From: Curtobacterium guangdongense
Lineage (GTDB): Bacteria > Actinomycetota > Actinomycetes > Actinomycetales > Microbacteriaceae
Assembly (NCBI RefSeq): GCF_049341845.1
Contig: NZ_JBMPIT010000010.1
Coordinates: 1 to 64,000, forward strand
Reading direction: 5' to 3'
Length of the DNA stretch: 64,000 bases
Each line of letters opens with the position of its first letter. Positions within the stretch are counted from its first letter, which is position 1. The notes beneath the pieces are model-generated. The model did not search any database. It was not told the DNA's origin and was given only the letters and a program-made list of their open reading frames with translations. A program made the translations under genes and the position numbers. This document shows positions 1-8,409 of the stretch, in pieces.

Positions 1-277
1 CTGTTGAGTTCTCAAGGACCAGACGCACTCCCCGCTCGACCCCGAAAGAGGTTCCGCCAGAGAGGCATTCGTTCTTGGTTTGACCACCGGTGTCGTCGGA
101 CTCGAAGTCCAGTGGGCTCATCCCCGAGGGGAGAGAACCGGTGGAGTAGTCATCCTAGGCGTCGAAGCCGTCCAGCGCAAGGCCGGAGCTGAACTTCAGT
201 GGAGGATGGTCCCGCTTGAGGGCCGACGTGCTCTGGGCTTTCGCTCCAGCCGCTCCGCCGCACCTTTGGGGTGACGA
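1..277 (-). other. Leader of a 16S rRNA operon running out of the window
   Basis: On the minus strand the window begins with CTTGAGAACTCAACAG (plus positions 1-16). This is the conserved element found just upstream of mature 16S rRNA in actinobacterial rRNA operons, where it takes part in pre-rRNA folding and processing. No credible protein gene lies in 1-417. The 16S gene itself should start a short distance to the left of position 1, transcribed leftward. The leader would run from the predicted start near 277. The open frames here (62-76 codons) have no recognisable product. Confidence 0.7.
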
Positions 278-283
278 GTAAGA

Positions 284-313
284 ACTATACGCAGCGCTGG
301 ACGGGTGCGCCAA
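284..313 (-). promoter_or_regulatory. Candidate rRNA operon promoter
   Basis: Reading leftward, TTGGCG (308-313) and TATAGT (284-289) are separated by 18 bp. The -10 is good and the -35 is a 4/6 match to TTGACA. It lies about 270 bp upstream of the 16S processing motif, a normal leader length. Actinobacterial rRNA operons often carry more than one promoter, so another may lie between 314 and 369. Confidence 0.5.
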
Positions 314-369
314 GACGGGCCACATCCCGGGCGTGTCGCATCGTGCAACACGGCACCCGGGACGCACGA

Positions 370-401
370 AAGCCCGGTCCCACACTGGTGGGACCGGGCT
401 T
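370..401 (-). terminator. Terminator downstream of tyrS
   Basis: Perfect 13-bp inverted repeat (370-382 and 389-401) around a 6-nt loop, 16 nt after the tyrS stop codon. The arms are GC-rich and flanked by A/T on each side, as in an intrinsic terminator. It closes the leftward block that begins upstream of tyrS and insulates it from the rRNA promoter. Confidence 0.8.
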
Positions 402-417
402 CTGCGCGAACGGTGGA

Positions 418-1734
418 TCAGCTGACGAGGGTCACGCCGGCGAGGGTCTTCTTGCCACGACGGAGCACGAGCACTCCCCCGGGCAGGGCGAGCTCGGACA
501 GCGGGGCCGCCGGGTCCTCCGCTCGGGCGTTGTTCACGTAGACGCCGCCCTGGTCGATCGCGCGGCGGGCTTCGCCGAGGGACTTCACCAGCTCGGTCTC
601 GACGAGCGCCTTCGCCAGATCGGCTTCCGGTGCGAGCGAGATCGACCCGGGGAGTTCCGCGATGGCGGACCGGAGCGTGGGTTCGTCCAGCGCCTCGAGG
701 TCACCGTTGCCGAACAGCGCTGCCGAGGCATCGATCGCCGCCTGCGTCGCCGGGACACCGTGCACGATCGACGTCACCTCGAACGCCAGGGTCCGCTGGG
801 CCTCACGCCGGAATGGTTCATCGGCCACCGCCTGCTCGAGCCGTTCGATCTCGGCCCTGGTCAGGAAGGTGAACTCCCGGAGCCGTGCGATCACGTCCGC
901 ATCCGCCGTGTTGAGCCAGAACTGGTAGAGCGCGTACGGCGAGGTCATGTCGGCGTCGAGCCAGATGGCGTTGCCCTCGCTCTTGCCGAACTTCGTGCCG
1001 TCGGAGTTCGTGATGAGGGGCGTCCCCATCGCGTGCACCGTGGCACCTTCGGCTCGACGGATGAGCTCCGTCCCCGAGGTCAGGTTGCCCCACTGGTCGG
1101 AGCCGCCCGTCTGCAGCGTGCAGCCGTACTGCCGGAACAGCTCGCGGTAGTCCATCCCCTGCAGGATCTGGTAGCTGAACTCCGTGTAGCTGATCCCGGC
1201 GTCCGAGTTGAGCCGGGCAGCGACCGCGTCCTTCTTGAGCATCGAGTTGACGCGGAAGTACTTCCCGATGTCGCGGAGGAAGTCGATCGCGGACATCGGC
1301 GACGTCCAGTCGAGGTTGTTCACGAGGCGCACGCCGTTGTCGCCATCCGGGCTGAGGAACCGCGACACCTGCTCCTGCAAGCGGGACACCCACTCGGACA
1401 CGGTCTCGCGGGTGTTCAGGGTGCGCTCCGCCGTGGGACGCGGATCACCGATCAGGCCGGTCGAACCGCCCACGAGCGCAAGGGGTTTGTGCCCCGCGAG
1501 CTGCAGCCGCCGCATCGTCAGCAGCTGGAGCAGGTTGCCGCAGTGCAGTGACGGAGCCGTCGGGTCGAAGCCGCAGTAATAGGTGATCGGCTCGCCGTCG
1601 AGGGCCTCTTTGAGTGCGGTCTCGTCGGTCGAGACGTGCACCAGACCACGCCAGCGCAGTTCGTCCCACACCGAGGCGAAGGTGGGGTCGTTCTGCTGGC
1701 GCGTCAGGACATCGGGAGCGGTATCACTGGACAC
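418..1734 (-). CDS. tyrS: Tyrosyl-tRNA synthetase
   Basis: Class Ic aminoacyl-tRNA synthetase that charges tRNA-Tyr in the cytoplasm. The 438-residue product has the bacterial TyrRS layout: a catalytic Rossmann domain with the HIGH-like motif HCGN at residues 64-67, the SDQWGN stretch, the KMSKS-like KFGKS loop, and a C-terminal S4 RNA-binding domain (VKSLGEARRAIDQGGVYVN) with a short tail. I chose the GTG start giving VSSDTAPDV. The frame stays open for another 146 codons upstream, but that extension is Arg/Ser/Pro-rich, has no homologous look and overlaps the next gene antisense. A hairpin terminator follows the stop. Confidence 0.96.
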   Translation of the reverse strand: MSSDTAPDVLTRQQNDPTFASVWDELRWRGLVHVSTDETALKEALDGEPITYYCGFDPTAPSLHCGNLLQLLTMRRLQLAGHKPLALVGGSTGLIGDPRPTAERTLNTRETVSEWVSRLQEQVSRFLSPDGDNGVRLVNNLDWTSPMSAIDFLRDIGKYFRVNSMLKKDAVAARLNSDAGISYTEFSYQILQGMDYRELFRQYGCTLQTGGSDQWGNLTSGTELIRRAEGATVHAMGTPLITNSDGTKFGKSEGNAIWLDADMTSPYALYQFWLNTADADVIARLREFTFLTRAEIERLEQAVADEPFRREAQRTLAFEVTSIVHGVPATQAAIDASAALFGNGDLEALDEPTLRSAIAELPGSISLAPEADLAKALVETELVKSLGEARRAIDQGGVYVNNARAEDPAAPLSELALPGGVLVLRRGKKTLAGVTLVS

Positions 1735-1795
1735 CCGGCCATCGTAGCGGCGGCCGGTGACGGACACGGCGCACTGGAGGCTCGGTGCAGGTCCG

Positions 1796-2458
1796 CTAGT
1801 CGAGGGCGCGCTGGTGCCGTCGGTACGTCGAGACCGTCGGCTCGCCGGGCAGCCAGAACCGCCAGGGGAAGGCAGCGCCGCCGGCGACGCCGGCGACCCC
1901 GGTCCGCGGACCGCGTGCGATCCCGGGCTCTGCAGCCAGCCACGCGAGGACCGCAGCGGGTCCGTCGGAGGCGAGCCGAGCCTCCAGGCCGGGTGCCAGG
2001 GCGAGCACGTACGGGCCGCGACCGTCGGCGACGGAGGTGCCGTCGTCCGCGTCGAGGACCGCACCGATCGCACTGCCGAGGTTGCCGGGTCCACGAGCCA
2101 GCTGGACGTCCGAGACCGAGGGGCCCCGCCGTTCGCGGGCGATGTCGACGCCCTCGACCACCTCGGCACCACGGAGGAGCGATCCCGAGGACGTCCCGGC
2201 CGGGCCGCTCACCACGTTGACGCACGTGTGGATGCCGTACGACCGGTACGCGTACAGCGTCCCGGGCGGGCCGAACAGATGCCTGTTCCGCTCGGTCAGC
2301 CCGCGGTGCCCGTGCGAGCCGGGGTCGGTCGGGCCGGAGTACGCCTCGACCTCGGTGACGCGGATCGTCACGCCCTTGCCCGTGAGCGTCGCACCGAGCA
2401 GAGCCGGCGCGCTCACCGGCGCCGGCTCCGCCAGGAGCGCGAGGAGGCCCGCCGTCAT
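1796..2458 (-). CDS. DNA-3-methyladenine glycosylase (AAG/MPG type)
   Basis: Base-excision repair glycosylase removing alkylated purines. The 220-residue protein carries the AAG-family core: VTEVEAYSGPTDPGSHGHRG with the catalytic Glu (EAY), then the LYAYRSYGIHTCVN segment, RGAEVVEG, and LARGPGNLG near the middle. Length is normal for the family. Its ATG overlaps the argH stop (ATGA at 2455-2458), so it is translationally coupled to the arginine operon although its function is unrelated. The gap to tyrS (1735-1795) holds a copy of the GGAGGCTCGG motif described among the findings. Confidence 0.92.
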   Translation of the reverse strand: MTAGLLALLAEPAPVSAPALLGATLTGKGVTIRVTEVEAYSGPTDPGSHGHRGLTERNRHLFGPPGTLYAYRSYGIHTCVNVVSGPAGTSSGSLLRGAEVVEGVDIARERRGPSVSDVQLARGPGNLGSAIGAVLDADDGTSVADGRGPYVLALAPGLEARLASDGPAAVLAWLAAEPGIARGPRTGVAGVAGGAAFPWRFWLPGEPTVSTYRRHQRALD

Positions 2459-3900
2459 CGGGTGAAGGGCGCCCCGCTCGCCAGGTCGTGCACACGCTGC
2501 GTCAGACCCGTGAGCTGTTCGGCCACGCGATCGGGGGCGGTCCCGCCGACGCCCGAGCGGGACGACGTGCTGCCTTCGATCGTGAGGACCGCGCGGACTC
2601 CAGGGGTGAGGTGCTCGGAGACGGCGAGGTACTCGTCATCGGATGGGTCGTCGAGCTCGATCCCGCGTTCCTCGCAGTACCGGACCAGGGAGCCCGAGAT
2701 CTCGTGCGCGTCGCGGAACGGGACGCCCTGGCGGACGAGCCACTCGGCGACGTCGGTCGCGAGCGAGAACCCCTGCGGGGCCAGCTCGGCCATGCGGTCG
2801 GTGTCGAAGGTCAGCGTCGCGATCATGCCGGTGAACGCCGGCAGCAGGACCTCGAGCGTGGCGACCGAGTCGAAGACGGGCTCCTTGTCCTCCTGCAGGT
2901 CGCGGTTGTACGCGAGCGGCAGACCCTTCAGCGTCGTCAGGAGGCCGGTCAGGTTGCCGACGAGCCGGCCGGACTTGCCGCGCGCCAGTTCGGCGATGTC
3001 CGGGTTCTTCTTCTGCGGCATGATGCTCGACCCGGTGGAGAACGCGTCGTGCAACCGCACGAAGCCGAACTCCTTCGTGTTCCAGAGGATGACCTCTTCG
3101 GCGAGCCGAGAAACGTCGATGCCGATCTGCGCCAGGACGAACGCGAACTCCGCGACGGTGTCGCGGGCAGCGGTGGCGTCGATCGAGTTCTCCGCCGGGC
3201 GGTCGAACCCGAGTTCGCGGGCGATCGCCGCGGGGTCGAGTCCGAGCGAGCTGCCGGCGAGGGCGCCGGCGCCGTACGGGCTGACGCTCGCGCGGGTGGA
3301 CCAGTCGCGGAGTCGCTCGAGGTCGCGCACCAGCGGCCAGGCGTGCGCGAGGAGGTGGTGCGCGAGGAGGACGGGCTGGGCGTGCTGCAGGTGCGTGCGG
3401 CCCGGCATGATCGCCGCCGGGTGCTCGCTCGCCTGCTGGCTGATCGCGTCGACCAGGTCGATCACCAGGCGGCCGATGCGGCGCCCGTGGTCGAGCATGT
3501 GCATCCGGCCGAGGGTGGCGATCTGGTCGTTCCGGCTGCGACCGGCGCGGAGCTTGCCGCCGAGCTCGGGGCCGAGGTCCGCGATGAGCAGGCGTTCCAG
3601 CGCGCCGTGGACGTCCTCGTCGCTGTCGGCGGGCTGCAGCTCGCCCGTGGCGTGGGCGTGCTCCAGGCGGTCGAGGCCCGCGAGCATCTGCTCGAGTTCG
3701 TCGGCGGTCAGGTACCCGGCCGTCTGCAGGGCGCGGGCGTGGGCCCGTGAACCGGCGATGTCGTACGGCGCGAGCTGCCAGTCGAAGTGCGTCGACTTCG
3801 ACAGGGCGGCGAGTTCGGCGCTCGGGCCGTCGGCGAAGCGGGCGCCCCACAGGGCGCCGGTGTTCGTGGCGTCGGTCTTGGCGTTCGTCTGGTCCGTCAT
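2455..3900 (-). CDS. argH: Argininosuccinate lyase
   Basis: Last step of arginine synthesis: argininosuccinate to arginine plus fumarate. The product has 481 residues and belongs to the fumarase/aspartase superfamily. It shows the N-terminal WGARF start, the SRNDQIAT motif, GRTHLQHAQP with the conserved His, and the signature loop GSSIMPQKKNP that carries the catalytic serine. Length is normal. It is the last gene of argCJBDFGH. The upstream 63-nt gap contains a duplicated copy of the argG 3' end, and a GGAAG ribosome-binding site precedes the ATG. Confidence 0.97.
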   Translation of the reverse strand: MTDQTNAKTDATNTGALWGARFADGPSAELAALSKSTHFDWQLAPYDIAGSRAHARALQTAGYLTADELEQMLAGLDRLEHAHATGELQPADSDEDVHGALERLLIADLGPELGGKLRAGRSRNDQIATLGRMHMLDHGRRIGRLVIDLVDAISQQASEHPAAIMPGRTHLQHAQPVLLAHHLLAHAWPLVRDLERLRDWSTRASVSPYGAGALAGSSLGLDPAAIARELGFDRPAENSIDATAARDTVAEFAFVLAQIGIDVSRLAEEVILWNTKEFGFVRLHDAFSTGSSIMPQKKNPDIAELARGKSGRLVGNLTGLLTTLKGLPLAYNRDLQEDKEPVFDSVATLEVLLPAFTGMIATLTFDTDRMAELAPQGFSLATDVAEWLVRQGVPFRDAHEISGSLVRYCEERGIELDDPSDDEYLAVSEHLTPGVRAVLTIEGSTSSRSGVGGTAPDRVAEQLTGLTQRVHDLASGAPFTR

Positions 3901-3916
3901 GTCGTCTTCCGTTGGG

Positions 3917-3986
3917 TCAGTTGGCGCGGTCGCGGCGGGTGCGGCGCGGTCGCCGCGCGGTGTTCAGTTGGCGCGGTCGCGGCGGG
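3917..3986. repeat. 23-bp direct repeat duplicating the argG 3' end
   Basis: A 23-bp sequence containing the last argG codons and its TGA occurs at 3964-3986 (the real argG terminus) and again at 3917-3939, 47 bp downstream. The interval between them is also rich in GCGGCGCGGTCGCC-like sequence. It fills most of the argG-argH intergenic gap. It looks like a local duplication; the 47-bp offset is not a multiple of three, so the second stop is out of frame with the first. Confidence 0.8.
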
Positions 3987-5151
3987 CCGCGATGCGGCTC
4001 GGGAGCGACCAGATGTCGATGAAGCCCTTCGCCTGGTGCCGGTCGAAGGTGTCGCCCGTGTCGTTCGTCGCGAGCTCGAAGTCGTAGAGGCTCTGCTCGG
4101 AGCGGCGCCCCGTGACGGTCGCGCGGCCACCGTGGAGCTGCAGTCGGACGTCCCCGGACACGTGCTGCTGGCTGTGGTCGATGAACGCGTCGAGACCCCG
4201 CTTGAGGCCCCCGAACCAGAGCCCGTCGTAGACCAGCTCGGCCCAGTCGGCCTCGACCCGACGCTTGTAGCGGGCGACGTCACGTTCGAGGGTCAGGCTC
4301 TCGAGTTCCTCGTGCGCGACGATGAGTGCGGTCGCCGCGGGGGCCTCGTACACCTCGCGCGACTTGATGCCCACGAGGCGGTCTTCGAGGACGTCGATGC
4401 GACCGACGCCGTGCCGACCGGCCAGCGCGTTCAGTTCCTGGACGATGCGCAGCACGCTGAAGCGCTGGCCGTCGATGGCGACCGGGACGCCCCGCTCGAA
4501 CGTGATCGTGACCTCGTCCGGGTCCCGCGGGAGCGTCGGGTCCTGCGTGGACGCGTAGAGGTCCTCGGTCGGGGCCGTCCACGGGTCCTCGAGGGAGCCG
4601 GCCTCCACCGCGCGACCCCACACGTTCTGGTCGACCGAGTCGCTGCGGTGCCGGATCGGGAGACCGTGCGCTTCTGCGTAGGCGATCGCCTCGTCCCTGG
4701 TCAGCGCGAGGTCACGGACCGGGGCGATCGACGTCAGCTCGGGAGCGATCGCGGCCACTGCCGCCTCGAAGCGGACCTGGTCGTTGCCCTTCCCGGAGCA
4801 GCCGTGCGCGACGGTGTCCGCCCCGAGCTGCTTCGCCGTGGCTGCGAGGTGCTTCGCGATGAGCGGGCGACTCAGGGCGGAGACCAGTGGGTACCGCTTC
4901 TGGTAGAGCGCGTTCGCCTTGATCGCGGGCACGACGTACTCGTCGGCGAACTCGTCCTTCGCGTCGATGACGACGGCCTCCACCGCGCCGCAGTCCAGGG
5001 CGCGTTGGCGGACGGTCTGCAGGTCGTCGCCGCCCTGACCGACGTCGACCGTCAGCGCCACCACGTCCTTGCCGGTGGCCTCGCGCAGCCAGCCGATGCC
5101 GACGGACGTGTCGAGTCCGCCGGAGTAGGCCAGGACGACGCGGTCAGCCAC
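3964..5151 (-). CDS. argG: Argininosuccinate synthase
   Basis: ATP-dependent condensation of citrulline and aspartate to argininosuccinate. The 395-residue product starts MADRVVLAYSGGLDTS, the N-type ATP pyrophosphatase P-loop (SGGLDTS), and contains HGCSGKGNDQVRFE and the SVDQNVWGRAVE block typical of the family. The start is GTG; an AGGAG ribosome-binding site overlaps the argF stop (TAGGAG), 8-9 nt upstream, so translation is probably coupled to argF. Length is normal for the shorter bacterial subfamily. Confidence 0.97.
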   Translation of the reverse strand: MADRVVLAYSGGLDTSVGIGWLREATGKDVVALTVDVGQGGDDLQTVRQRALDCGAVEAVVIDAKDEFADEYVVPAIKANALYQKRYPLVSALSRPLIAKHLAATAKQLGADTVAHGCSGKGNDQVRFEAAVAAIAPELTSIAPVRDLALTRDEAIAYAEAHGLPIRHRSDSVDQNVWGRAVEAGSLEDPWTAPTEDLYASTQDPTLPRDPDEVTITFERGVPVAIDGQRFSVLRIVQELNALAGRHGVGRIDVLEDRLVGIKSREVYEAPAATALIVAHEELESLTLERDVARYKRRVEADWAELVYDGLWFGGLKRGLDAFIDHSQQHVSGDVRLQLHGGRATVTGRRSEQSLYDFELATNDTGDTFDRHQAKGFIDIWSLPSRIAARRDRAN

Positions 5152-5159
5152 GGGTGCTC

Positions 5160-6182
5160 CTAGGCGCCCGTGCTCGCGGCGGGCGCCGTGCTCGCGGCGG
5201 GCGCCGTGCTCGCGGCGGTCGCCGTGCTCGCGGCGGTCGCCGGGTTCGCGGCGGTCGCCGTGTTCGCGGCGAGGAGCCAGGCGAGGAGGGCCTTCTGGGC
5301 GTGCAGGCGGTTCTCCGCCTCGTCCCAGATGATGCTGCGCGGTCCGTCGATCACGTCGGCGGTGACCTCGTACCCACGGTCGGCCGGCAGGCAGTGCATG
5401 AACACGGCGTCGTCCGCGGCGTGCGCCATCATCGCGTCGTCGACGCGGTAGCCGTTGAAGGTGTCGAGACGCTGCTGCTTCTCGTCCTCCTTGCCCATCG
5501 ACACCCAGGTGTCCGTCACGACGACGTCCGCACCGGCCACGGCGGCGACCGGGTCCGCCACCACGAGCACCGACCCACCGGTCTCGGCAGCCCGGCGTTC
5601 GGCGTCCGACACGACGTCAGCGGCCGGCGAGAACGCAGCCGGGGAACCGACACGGACGTGCATGCCCGCGGTCGCCCCGGCGAGCAGGTACGACTGCGCC
5701 ATGTTGCTCGCGCCGTCGCCGACGAAGGCGACCGTTTGTCCGGCGAGTGCACCGCGGTGCTCACGGATCGTCAGGAGGTCGGCGAGCAGCTGGCACGGGT
5801 GGAAGTCGTCGGACAGGGCGTTGACGACGGGGACCGTGGTCCCTTCCGCCATCTCCTCGAGCCCGGCCTGACCGTACGTGCGCCAGACGATGGCCGACAC
5901 CATGCGCTCGAGCACGCGGGCCGTGTCGGACGGGGTCTCCTTGCCGCCGAGCTGGCTGTTGGCCGTCGAGATGATGAGCGGGCTGCCGCCCAGGTCGCTG
6001 ATCCCGACGTGGAAGGACACCCGGGTACGCGTCGACGACTTGTCGAAGATCACCGCGACGCTCTGCGGGCCCGCGAGCGGCTTCGCACCCCAGCGGTCGC
6101 GCTTCATCCCGACCGCGAGGTCGAGGATGGCGGACTGCTCGGCCTGCGAGAGGTCGTCGTCACGGAGGAAGTGGCGGGTCAT
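5160..6182 (-). CDS. argF: Ornithine carbamoyltransferase with repeat-expanded tail
   Basis: Converts ornithine and carbamoyl phosphate to citrulline. The catalytic body is complete: carbamoyl-phosphate loop KSSTRTRVSF, HPCQLLAD, and the ornithine-side HCLPADRG motif. Typical enzymes end soon after the KALLAWLL helix, but this 340-residue protein continues with an Ala/Thr/Ser/Pro tail of about 35 residues built from AASTAP-like hexads, encoded by an 18-bp tandem array (5169-5271). The tail is probably disordered and outside the active trimer. The ATG start (MTRHFLRDDD) overlaps the argD stop; the longer open frame upstream is a shadow of argD. Confidence 0.95.
   Translation of the reverse strand: MTRHFLRDDDLSQAEQSAILDLAVGMKRDRWGAKPLAGPQSVAVIFDKSSTRTRVSFHVGISDLGGSPLIISTANSQLGGKETPSDTARVLERMVSAIVWRTYGQAGLEEMAEGTTVPVVNALSDDFHPCQLLADLLTIREHRGALAGQTVAFVGDGASNMAQSYLLAGATAGMHVRVGSPAAFSPAADVVSDAERRAAETGGSVLVVADPVAAVAGADVVVTDTWVSMGKEDEKQQRLDTFNGYRVDDAMMAHAADDAVFMHCLPADRGYEVTADVIDGPRSIIWDEAENRLHAQKALLAWLLAANTATAANPATAASTATAASTAPAASTAPAASTGA
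5169..5271. repeat. 18-bp tandem repeat in the argF 3' end
   Basis: Five full 18-bp units (5169-5186, 5187-5204, 5205-5222, 5223-5240, 5241-5258) and a partial sixth. The plus-strand unit is CGTGCTCGCGGCGGGCGC with a few substitutions. Units 1-2 are identical to each other, as are 3-4, which suggests recent duplication. The period is a multiple of three, so copy-number change would lengthen or shorten the ArgF tail without a frameshift. Confidence 0.9.
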
Positions 6183-7405
6183 GCGGAGGTCTCCTGGTCG
6201 GCGCCCTCGACGGCCGCCATGCTCTGGGCGAGGATCGACAGGAACTCGTCGATCTCGGCGTCGGACACGATGAGCGGCGGCGCGATGCGCAGGCTCGCCT
6301 CGTTGGGGGCGTTCACGATGAGACCCCGCTCGAGTGCGGCGGCCGAGATGGCGGCGGCGACCGGGCGGTGCAGCCCGACCCCGATGAGCAGGCCGCGACC
6401 GCGGATCTCCTCGACCAGCGGCGAGCCGATCGCGGCGATGCCCGCACGGATCCGCTCCCCCTTGACCAGGGCGGCGTCGACCAGGCCGGCGTCCTCGATC
6501 TCGCCGAGGACCGCGTTCGCGACACGGGTGCCGAGCGGGTTGCCGCCGAAGGTCGAACCGTGCTGCCCGGCGGAGAAGAGCTCGGATGCGCGACCGAAGG
6601 TCACGAGGGCCCCGATCGGGAACCCGCCCGCGATGCCCTTCGCGATGGTGATCGCATCGGGGACGACCCCGAGGTGCTGGAACGCGAACCACGAACCCGT
6701 CCGGCCGACACCGGTCTGGATCTCGTCGAGGATCAGCAGCGCACCGTGCTCCTCGGTCAGACGACGAGCGGCGGCGAGGAACCCGTCGGGCAGGTCGACG
6801 ACGCCGGCCTCGCCCTTGATCGGCTCGAGGATGAGCGCTGCGACGGTGTCGTCGATCGCGTGCTCGAGCGCCTCGATCGTGGTGTCGACGTGGTCGACCC
6901 CCGGGATCATCGGCAGGAAGTCCTCCTGCAGGGCGGGCTTGCCGGTGAGCGCGAGCGCACCCATCGTCCGGCCGTGGAACCCCTGCTTGAGCGCGAGGAT
7001 CCGGGTCTTCCGACCGTCGGCGCCCTTGTTGAGCCGGGCGAGCTTGAACGCTGCCTCGTTCGCTTCTGCACCGGAGTTGCCGAAGTACACGCGGCCCGCG
7101 TCACCGGCGCCGGTGATGCGCTTGAGGCGCTCGGCGAGCTCGAGCTGCGGCGGCGTGGCGAAGTAGTTCGAGACGTGCACCAGCTTGGCGGCCTGGTCGG
7201 CGATCGCCTCGACGAGCACGGGGTGGGCGTGCCCGAGGGAGTTCACCGCGATGCCGGCGAGGAAGTCGAGGTACTCGTTGCCGTCGACGTCCCACACGCG
7301 GCAGCCCTGCCCACGCTCGAGCATGACCTTCGGCGGGGTCAGGGATCGCATCAGCGACGCCCCGAACCGGTCGTTCCAGGTCTCGGTCTGCGTCTCGGTG
7401 CTCAC
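6179..7405 (-). CDS. argD: Acetylornithine aminotransferase
   Basis: PLP-dependent class III aminotransferase making N-acetylornithine from the semialdehyde (often also acting in lysine synthesis). The 408-residue product has the expected motifs: YFGNSGAEANEAAFK, LILDEIQTGVGRTG, and the PLP-lysine segment ITIAKGIAGGFPIGA. I chose the GTG start (VSTETQTETW), which overlaps the argB stop as GTGA at 7402-7405 and is preceded by AAGGGA. The extra 71 codons open upstream belong to the argB shadow. Its own stop overlaps the argF ATG. Confidence 0.96.
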   Translation of the reverse strand: MSTETQTETWNDRFGASLMRSLTPPKVMLERGQGCRVWDVDGNEYLDFLAGIAVNSLGHAHPVLVEAIADQAAKLVHVSNYFATPPQLELAERLKRITGAGDAGRVYFGNSGAEANEAAFKLARLNKGADGRKTRILALKQGFHGRTMGALALTGKPALQEDFLPMIPGVDHVDTTIEALEHAIDDTVAALILEPIKGEAGVVDLPDGFLAAARRLTEEHGALLILDEIQTGVGRTGSWFAFQHLGVVPDAITIAKGIAGGFPIGALVTFGRASELFSAGQHGSTFGGNPLGTRVANAVLGEIEDAGLVDAALVKGERIRAGIAAIGSPLVEEIRGRGLLIGVGLHRPVAAAISAAALERGLIVNAPNEASLRIAPPLIVSDAEIDEFLSILAQSMAAVEGADQETSA

Positions 7406-8409
7406 CGTGCGTGTCCCTTCGTCGTGTCGTGCGTCACTGCCGGGCCGCGTCGGCCGATCTCGGCGTGGGTGTTCTGGTTCTCGGTTCGTCGGCTCGGGTC
7501 CGGGATCACCTCGGTGCCCGCACCACGGAGCGTGAACACCTCGAGGAGGATCGAGTGCGGGATCCGGCCGTCGATGATCGTCGCGCCGCCGACCCCGCCG
7601 ACCACGGCGTCCAGGCATGCGGTCATCTTCGGGATCATCCCCGACTCGAGCGTCGGCAGCAGCTCGCGGAGTTCCTCGACCGCGATGAGGTCGATGATCG
7701 AGTCGCGGTCGGGCCAGTTGCGGTACAGCCCGGGGACGTCGGTCAGCATCATGAGCTTCGACGCGCCGAGGGCGATCGCGAGCGCTGCCGCTGCTGCGTC
7801 GGCGTTCACGTTGAGCGCCTGGTCCGGGTGGGCGTCGTCGATCGCGATGCTCGACACGACCGGGATCTGGTTCGCGCGGATCGCGGCGAGCACCCCGGAC
7901 GGGTCGACGTGCGTGATGTCGCCGACGTGGCCGAGGTCGAAGTGCTCGCCGTCCACGACGACGCCCTTCTTCTCGCCCGTGAACAGCGACCCGCCGTCGC
8001 CGAACACCCCGACGCCGATGCCGTCGCCGTGCTCGTTCATCAGGTCGACGATCTCGCGGTTGACCTCTCCGGCGAGGACGTCACGGACGACGGTGATCGC
8101 CTCGGTCGTCGTCACGCGGTAGCCACCCCGGAACTCGGACTGGATGCCCTGTTCCTTGAGCGCCGCGGAGATCTGCGGGCCGCCGCCGTGCACGACGACG
8201 GGGTGCAGCCCGGCGTAGCGGAGGTAGACCATGTCCTCGGCGAACGCCCGCTTGAGGTCGGCGTTCACCATCGCGTTGCCGCCGAACTTGACGACGACGA
8301 TCTTGCCCGAGAACCGCTTGAGCCACGGCAGGGACTCGATGAGGGTCGCGGCCTTGACGGTCGCGAGCTCGTGCTCTTCTTCCTTCGAGAGGATGCTGTC
8401 GTCGGCCAT
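7402..8409 (-). CDS. argB: Acetylglutamate kinase
   Basis: Phosphorylates N-acetylglutamate, usually the arginine-feedback-controlled step. The 335-residue product of the amino-acid kinase family shows KFGGNAMVN (phosphate loop), VVHGGGPQI (substrate loop), NVNADAAAAALA and LMMLTDVPGLY. An N-terminal helix (about residues 1-35) precedes the first strand, as in the arginine-inhibited hexameric enzymes, suggesting feedback regulation (inference). The last ~35 residues form a polar extension. The ATG shares one base with the argJ stop (TGATG). Confidence 0.96.
   Translation of the reverse strand: MADDSILSKEEEHELATVKAATLIESLPWLKRFSGKIVVVKFGGNAMVNADLKRAFAEDMVYLRYAGLHPVVVHGGGPQISAALKEQGIQSEFRGGYRVTTTEAITVVRDVLAGEVNREIVDLMNEHGDGIGVGVFGDGGSLFTGEKKGVVVDGEHFDLGHVGDITHVDPSGVLAAIRANQIPVVSSIAIDDAHPDQALNVNADAAAAALAIALGASKLMMLTDVPGLYRNWPDRDSIIDLIAVEELRELLPTLESGMIPKMTACLDAVVGGVGGATIIDGRIPHSILLEVFTLRGAGTEVIPDPSRRTENQNTHAEIGRRGPAVTHDTTKGHAR

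Noticed and set aside
76..110. Plus-strand promoter (TTTGACC) in the rRNA leader
   Set aside because: No -10 at suitable spacing and no rightward gene follows.
1735..2172. N-terminal extension of tyrosyl-tRNA synthetase
   Set aside because: The extension overlaps the glycosylase gene on the same strand in another frame and looks non-coding; TyrRS homologues start near VSSDTAPDV.
5169..5271. CRISPR array
   Set aside because: The 18-bp units are directly adjacent with no spacers and lie in a coding frame.
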